Made by a program: the position numbers and the translations under genes. Positions 61,148 to 64,000 of a stretch of DNA of 64,000 bases are shown here, piece by piece (the first letter of the stretch is position 1; each line of letters begins with the position of its first letter). Under the pieces are notes generated by a model. That model saw only the letters and a list, made by a program, of their open reading frames with translations, was not told the origin of the DNA and did no database searches. Origin of the DNA: Paenibacillus sp. FSL R5-0912 (lineage in GTDB: Bacteria > Bacillota > Bacilli > Paenibacillales > Paenibacillaceae); the NCBI RefSeq assembly GCF_000758605.1, contig NZ_CP009282.1, positions 4,526,001-4,590,000 on the forward strand, given 5' to 3'.

Positions 61148-61221
61148 TCGGAGTAACAGGATTCGAACCTGCGGCCTCATCCACCCCAAGGATGCGCGCT
61201 ACCTGGCTGCGCTATACCCCG
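61148..61221 (-). tRNA. tRNA-Pro (anticodon GGG)
   Basis: On the minus strand the acceptor CGGGGTA pairs with TACTCCG with one G-U. The anticodon stem CATCC/GGATG closes the loop TTGGGGT, giving anticodon GGG. The T-arm holds the GGTTCGAATCC core. CCA is not encoded. Such a tRNA reads CCC and CCU. Confidence 0.95.
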
Positions 61222-61398
61222 ACAGCTATGTATGCTTGCCTACGAAATAAGATACGCCCCCTCTTTTAACATTATGCCGGAAGGCGGTTACTTCCTGTTT
61301 ATTTTTATATATACCGCAGAATTATTTTACTTTCAAGTACCTTATATATTTATTTTTTAAACTATTATTCAAATTTTATGGATTTTTCATATAAGCTA

Positions 61399-61407
61399 TG
61401 CTATACT
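61399..61407 (+). promoter_or_regulatory. Extended -10 promoter of the structured RNA
   Basis: TGCTATACT at 61399-61407 is an extended -10 (TG, N, TATACT). The -35 position has only TGGATT (61379-61384) at 17 bases, which the extended -10 can offset. Confidence 0.55.
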
Positions 61408-61410
61408 CTT

Positions 61411-61572
61411 GGCACAAGGAAAGGAGGTGCGTTCACATCAAGCATGACATGCTGAACGTATCCCTTACCCGGACCAACGGCTGAATCACTGGCCCTGGTG
61501 GCGCGGGATACGGATCAAAGTTACAAACTAGCGCCTCGGGTAAAAAGACCGTCTACGGACGGTCTTTTTTTA
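61411..61572 (+). ncRNA. Candidate free-standing pseudoknotted RNA
   Basis: Between a promoter and a strong terminator lie about 160 bases with no ordinary gene. Stems seen: hairpin CGTTC/GAACG with inner AGCAT/ATGCT; CGTATCCC (61457-61464)/GGGATACG (61505-61512); TTACCCG (61465-61471)/CGGGTAA (61537-61543); GGCGC (61500-61504)/GCGCC (61531-61535); ACCA/TGGT (61473, 61496). The second stem crosses the third and fourth, a pseudoknot, with an A-rich 18-base loop at 61513-61530. A 9-base AAGGAGGTG site is at 61421-61429. No known class recognised. Confidence 0.6.
61543..61572 (+). terminator. Terminator of the structured RNA
   Basis: AAAAGACCGTC and GACGGTCTTTTTTT enclose a TACG loop. It is a very strong intrinsic terminator. 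Confidence 0.92.
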
Positions 61573-61583
61573 TGGGATCAGAA

Positions 61584-61609
61584 TATAGACGGGTTATTTT
61601 GCGTCTATA
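61584..61609. repeat. 8-bp inverted repeat
   Basis: TATAGACG (61584-61591) and CGTCTATA (61602-61609) are perfect arms with a 10-base spacer. It lies between two terminators; role unknown. Confidence 0.5.
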
Positions 61610-61637
61610 GACCTGTTCCTCTATAATCCATCACAAA

Positions 61638-61697
61638 ATAAATAACCGCTAAAGCCAGCGTACCTTAGGTCCGTCTGTCTTTAGCGGTTATTTGTGT
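61638..61697. terminator. Terminator of the 38-residue ORF
   Basis: AAATAACCGCTAAAG and CTTTAGCGGTTATTT form a 15-bp stem. On the minus strand it follows the small ORF and is followed by ATTTTGTG. The loop is long (about 27 bases). Confidence 0.75.
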
Positions 61698-61767
61698 GCT
61701 CTGCTACAGTATCACTGAGCCTATTGAACCTGCTGCCAGGGTCTTGTTCATTCCTTGAGTTAGAGGG

Positions 61768-61884
61768 TTACGATTTACGATTCTTATAGAAATCAATAAT
61801 ATCGCTTACTGTGCGGAGCGGCTCCGCCTCCTTGTGGACAGTGTCCACGGCTGGCTTGAAGGGTTCATGCGTATTCGTAGTCAC
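61768..61884 (-). CDS. Small conserved-looking ORF of 38 residues
   Basis: GTG 61884 with AAAGGA 10 bases upstream opens a 38-codon frame whose product ends SDIIDFYKNRKS, an amphipathic helix like those of short conserved Firmicute proteins. It is followed by its own terminator. Start and function are inferred; the frame is too short for statistics. Confidence 0.5.
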   Translation of the reverse strand: MTTNTHEPFKPAVDTVHKEAEPLRTVSDIIDFYKNRKS

Positions 61885-62069
61885 TTTCAGTCATTCCTTT
61901 CGATAATTAAGCTAGCTGCGTCTAAAGCTGCATGTATGATCGCGGCACCTCTATTCATTACCCTAAAAAAAGGGCATTAACGCACATTTGCTCTTATTTT
62001 TTGTGTGAATCTTCTGTGTCTGCTAATTTGTTCTATGGATTTGATCAGTCTCCACTTCTCAGCACATAA

Positions 62070-62111
62070 CAAAAAACGCCTCCCTAACGTAATATACGTT
62101 AAAAAGACGCT
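62070..62111 (-). terminator. Terminator of trmD
   Basis: On the minus strand AACGTA and TACGTT form the inner stem, with an outer CGTCT/AGGCG pairing, followed by TTTTTTG. It lies about 33 bases past the trmD stop. Confidence 0.7.
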
Positions 62112-62143
62112 ATCTATGACTCTTCTCCGGGCCCAAATTTCAT

Positions 62144-62935
62144 TTATTTGTTATTCAGGCTTGCCTGCTCCTGCAGCCGCTTCAGTGTCAGCTTATCTTT
62201 CGCAGAAAGCTCTGCTGTCTCCAGCAGATCCGGTCTGCGCTCAAGTGTGCGCTGCAGCGCCTGCTCGCGCCGCCATACCTCAATGTTGGCATGATGTCCG
62301 CTCAGAAGCATATCAGGCACCTTCCAGCCGCGGAATTCCGCAGGACGGGTATAATGCGGATATTCCAGCAGCCCCGTGCTGAAGGAGTCCGTTACTGCAG
62401 AGGTCTCGTTACCCAGTGCCCCCGGCTGCAGCCGCACTACCGAGTCAATGACGGTCAGGGCAGGCAATTCGCCGCCAGTCAGTACATAGTCGCCAATTGA
62501 TAGCTCGTCCGTCACCAGATGCTCGCGGATCCGCTCATCGTAGCCTTCATAATGGCCGCAGATGAAGATCAGATGCTGCTCCTGCGCCAGCTCCTCGGCG
62601 ATCTGCTGATTATACGTCTGGCCCTGCGGACACATGAGAATTATCCGGGGCTTCGCCGGCGGGTCTATAGCGGATTCAGCCGCACCTGCTTCAGCGCTGG
62701 TCCAGGCCAGCACATGCTCTACCGCCGCAAAGATCGGGTCTGGCTTAAGCACCATCCCCCCGCCTCCGCCATACGGCGTATCATCTACGCTGTTATGCTT
62801 GTTTCCTGAGAAATCACGGAAGTTCACGGCATTCAGCGATACGATGCCTTTGTCACGGGCTTTGCCGAGTATGCTTGTGCCGAATACACCTTCACACATC
62901 TCCGGAAAGAGTGTCAGCACATCAATCCGGATCAT
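62144..62935 (-). CDS. trmD: tRNA (guanine-N1-)-methyltransferase
   Basis: TrmD makes m1G37 in tRNAs, including tRNA-Pro(GGG), preventing frameshifts. The SPOUT knot has GHYEGYDERI and IGDYVLTGGELPALTVIDSV (core DYVLTGGELP). The start IRIDVLTLFPEM is typical. ATG 62935 overlaps the rimM stop by 4 bases. Length is 263 residues. Confidence 0.97.
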   Translation of the reverse strand: MIRIDVLTLFPEMCEGVFGTSILGKARDKGIVSLNAVNFRDFSGNKHNSVDDTPYGGGGGMVLKPDPIFAAVEHVLAWTSAEAGAAESAIDPPAKPRIILMCPQGQTYNQQIAEELAQEQHLIFICGHYEGYDERIREHLVTDELSIGDYVLTGGELPALTVIDSVVRLQPGALGNETSAVTDSFSTGLLEYPHYTRPAEFRGWKVPDMLLSGHHANIEVWRREQALQRTLERRPDLLETAELSAKDKLTLKRLQEQASLNNK

Positions 62936-63456
62936 GGAAGCAGCCCTTCCATAATGTGCACCGTGATTTTTTTGGCCTCGATATCGACGTCAAGTACTAC
63001 ATCATTGATGACCGGAATCAGAATATCCTGGCCTTTGGCCGGCTTCACCACCCAGACGTCATTGGCACCCGGCTGCAGAATTTCCGTGATTGTACCCAGC
63101 GGCTGGCTGGCGTCTTCATCGGTGTACACTTCACAGCCAACGATTTGGTGGAAGTAATATTCATTCTCCGGCAGTTCCACCAGGTCATCGCTTGGCACTT
63201 TAAGCATACTGCCCTTATATTTCTCAACCTCATTAATATTGGTATAGCCCTTCAGCTTGGCTATATACATACCTTTGTGTTCTTTCGCGGATTCTACGGT
63301 CACCTCAAATCTCGGGCTTCCGTCCGCCGGAATCAGCAGCAGCTTTTTGCCGGGTGCAAAGCGCACTTCCGGGAAATCGGTATGCGACAGGATTTTGACC
63401 TCTCCGCGGATACCGTGGGTATTCACCAGTCTGCCTACTGTTAACTCTTCCGTCAT
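62932..63456 (-). CDS. rimM: 16S rRNA processing protein RimM
   Basis: RimM assists 30S head maturation by binding S19. The N-terminal domain begins TVGRLVNTHGIRGEVKI and the PRC-barrel domain has YYFHQIVGCEVY and VKPAKGQDILIPVI. Length is 174 residues. Between the KH gene and rimM B. subtilis has ylqD, which is absent here. Confidence 0.95.
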   Translation of the reverse strand: MTEELTVGRLVNTHGIRGEVKILSHTDFPEVRFAPGKKLLLIPADGSPRFEVTVESAKEHKGMYIAKLKGYTNINEVEKYKGSMLKVPSDDLVELPENEYYFHQIVGCEVYTDEDASQPLGTITEILQPGANDVWVVKPAKGQDILIPVINDVVLDVDIEAKKITVHIMEGLLP

Positions 63457-63549
63457 GTGATCCTCTCCTTTGACAAAGTTTCGAACTTTATATATTTCAA
63501 CAAAAAGGAGCCGGGATATACTATCCCTAGCCCCTCATTGTACGCACAC

Positions 63550-63780
63550 TTAAGATAAAATATCTACGGTAACGCGTTTATCGCTCTTGACTGCTGCAGA
63601 TGTAACTACGGTACGAAGCGCTTTGGCGATCCGCCCCTGCTTGCCGATGACCTTACCGACATCATCAGGATGTACGGAGAGCTCATAGACAATCAGGTGA
63701 TCCTTCTCCACGGTCCGTACGGTCACATCCTCTGGATGATCCACTAAAGCCTTAGCAATAACACCAACTAATTCTTCCAT
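63550..63780 (-). CDS. khpA: KH-domain RNA-binding protein (YlqC/KhpA)
   Basis: This 76-residue single KH domain has GKVIGKQGRIAKALRTVV, the GxxG loop. KhpA binds RNA with KhpB and influences cell division and size in Firmicutes. ATG 63780 has GAGG upstream; the frame extends five codons more. It lies directly after rpsP. Confidence 0.95.
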   Translation of the reverse strand: MEELVGVIAKALVDHPEDVTVRTVEKDHLIVYELSVHPDDVGKVIGKQGRIAKALRTVVTSAAVKSDKRVTVDILS

Positions 63781-63802
63781 AGAGGACCCTCGCAATCAGT
63801 CA

Positions 63803-64000
63803 TTATTTCTGTTGCTTCAGCTCATGGAACTTCTTCATCACGCCAGCCTTGGAAAGCAGGTTGCGGACGGTATCAGATGCTTGTGCACCTGTTTGAAGCC
63901 ATTTAAGAGCTTTTTCCTCATCAATCTTAACGATTGCCGGTACTTCAATCGGATTATAATAACCGATTTCCTCGATAAAACGACCGTCACGAGGGGACCG
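63803..64000 (-). CDS. rpsP: 30S ribosomal protein S16 (partial, C-terminus)
   Basis: The last 65 residues of S16 are visible, beginning RSPRDGRFIEEIGYYNP and containing ALKWLQTGAQASDTVRNLL (core WLQTGAQ), a family hallmark. The N-terminal part lies beyond the right edge. Its place before khpA-rimM-trmD is the standard order. Confidence 0.95.
   Translation of the reverse strand, partial: RSPRDGRFIEEIGYYNPIEVPAIVKIDEEKALKWLQTGAQASDTVRNLLSKAGVMKKFHELKQQK

Larger units (their letters stand above)
61222..61767. other. Gap with structured RNA between tRNA-Pro and a 38-residue ORF
   Basis: This region of about 545 bases has no ordinary gene. It contains, in order, AT-rich DNA, an extended -10 promoter, the RNA candidate at 61411-61572, an inverted repeat (61584-61609), and the terminator (61638-61697) of the minus-strand small ORF. 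Confidence 0.6.

Noticed and set aside
61411..61512. HDV-like ribozyme in the structured RNA
   Set aside because: The strand order differs: GGCGC precedes the 3' strand of the first stem, so the nested double pseudoknot of HDV is not formed.
62005..62382. 125-codon plus-strand frame overlapping trmD
   Set aside because: It crosses the trmD terminator and then runs antisense to trmD; product has no family features.
1..64000. Search for CRISPR, insertion sequences, prophage and rRNA
   Set aside because: No regularly spaced repeats, transposase, integrase or rRNA sequence was seen by reading.

Overview
The window looks like a Paenibacillus-type (Firmicutes, Paenibacillaceae) chromosome segment. 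Two neighbouring blocks of the Bacillus core genome are almost collinear with B. subtilis: rpsP-ylqC-rimM-trmD, rplS, rbgA-rnhB-ylqG/ylqH-yraN, sucCD-dprA-topA-trmFO-hslVU, the complete fla/che operon, then rpsB-tsf-pyrH-frr-uppS-cdsA-dxr-rseP. Nearly everything is on the minus strand, so transcription runs from high to low coordinates. Strong GGAGG ribosome sites, many TTG starts, and a lepB gene and small genes inserted among the ribosomal genes fit Paenibacillus better than Bacillus. This assignment is inference from gene content and order.

Layout, right to left. 64000-62100: end of rpsP, a KH-domain gene, rimM and trmD. 62100-58770: an insertion absent from the B. subtilis order, holding a 38-residue ORF, an apparent free-standing structured RNA with its own promoter and terminator, tRNA-Pro(GGG), and several small membrane, zinc-ribbon or lipoprotein genes. 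58750-55330: rplS with an L19-type leader, lepB, rbgA, rnhB. 55260-52360: a huge GC-rich FliK-like protein, a FlhB C-terminal paralogue (FhlX type) and yraN. 52230-49130: a zinc-ribbon protein, a phosphoesterase, a YifB/ComM-type AAA protein and the divergent ohrR/ohrA pair. 47700-38560: sucCD, dprA, topA, trmFO, hslV and hslU.

38190-6550 is one very long flagellar/chemotaxis operon: flgBC, fliEFGHIJ, a MotE-like gene, fliK, flgD, a TIGR02530-type gene, flgE, flbD, fliL, fliM, fliY, cheY, fliOPQR, flhBA, flhF, flhG, cheBAWCD, a membrane protein of unknown role, sigD, a FapA-family gene, a small unknown, a SwrB-like gene and a membrane-anchored protein resembling the N-terminal part of MltG. 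It encodes the rod, MS and C rings, export apparatus, hook, CheC/CheD/FliY-type chemotaxis and the sigma factor for late genes. Its upstream region carries a cluster of Spo0A-box-like sequences. 6510-1 holds rpsB (own promoter and structured leader), tsf, pyrH, frr, uppS, cdsA, dxr and the start of rseP: translation followed by isoprenoid/phospholipid synthesis and membrane proteolysis.

No IS element, prophage, CRISPR array or rRNA was seen. The most unusual item is the pseudoknotted RNA candidate at 61411-61572.
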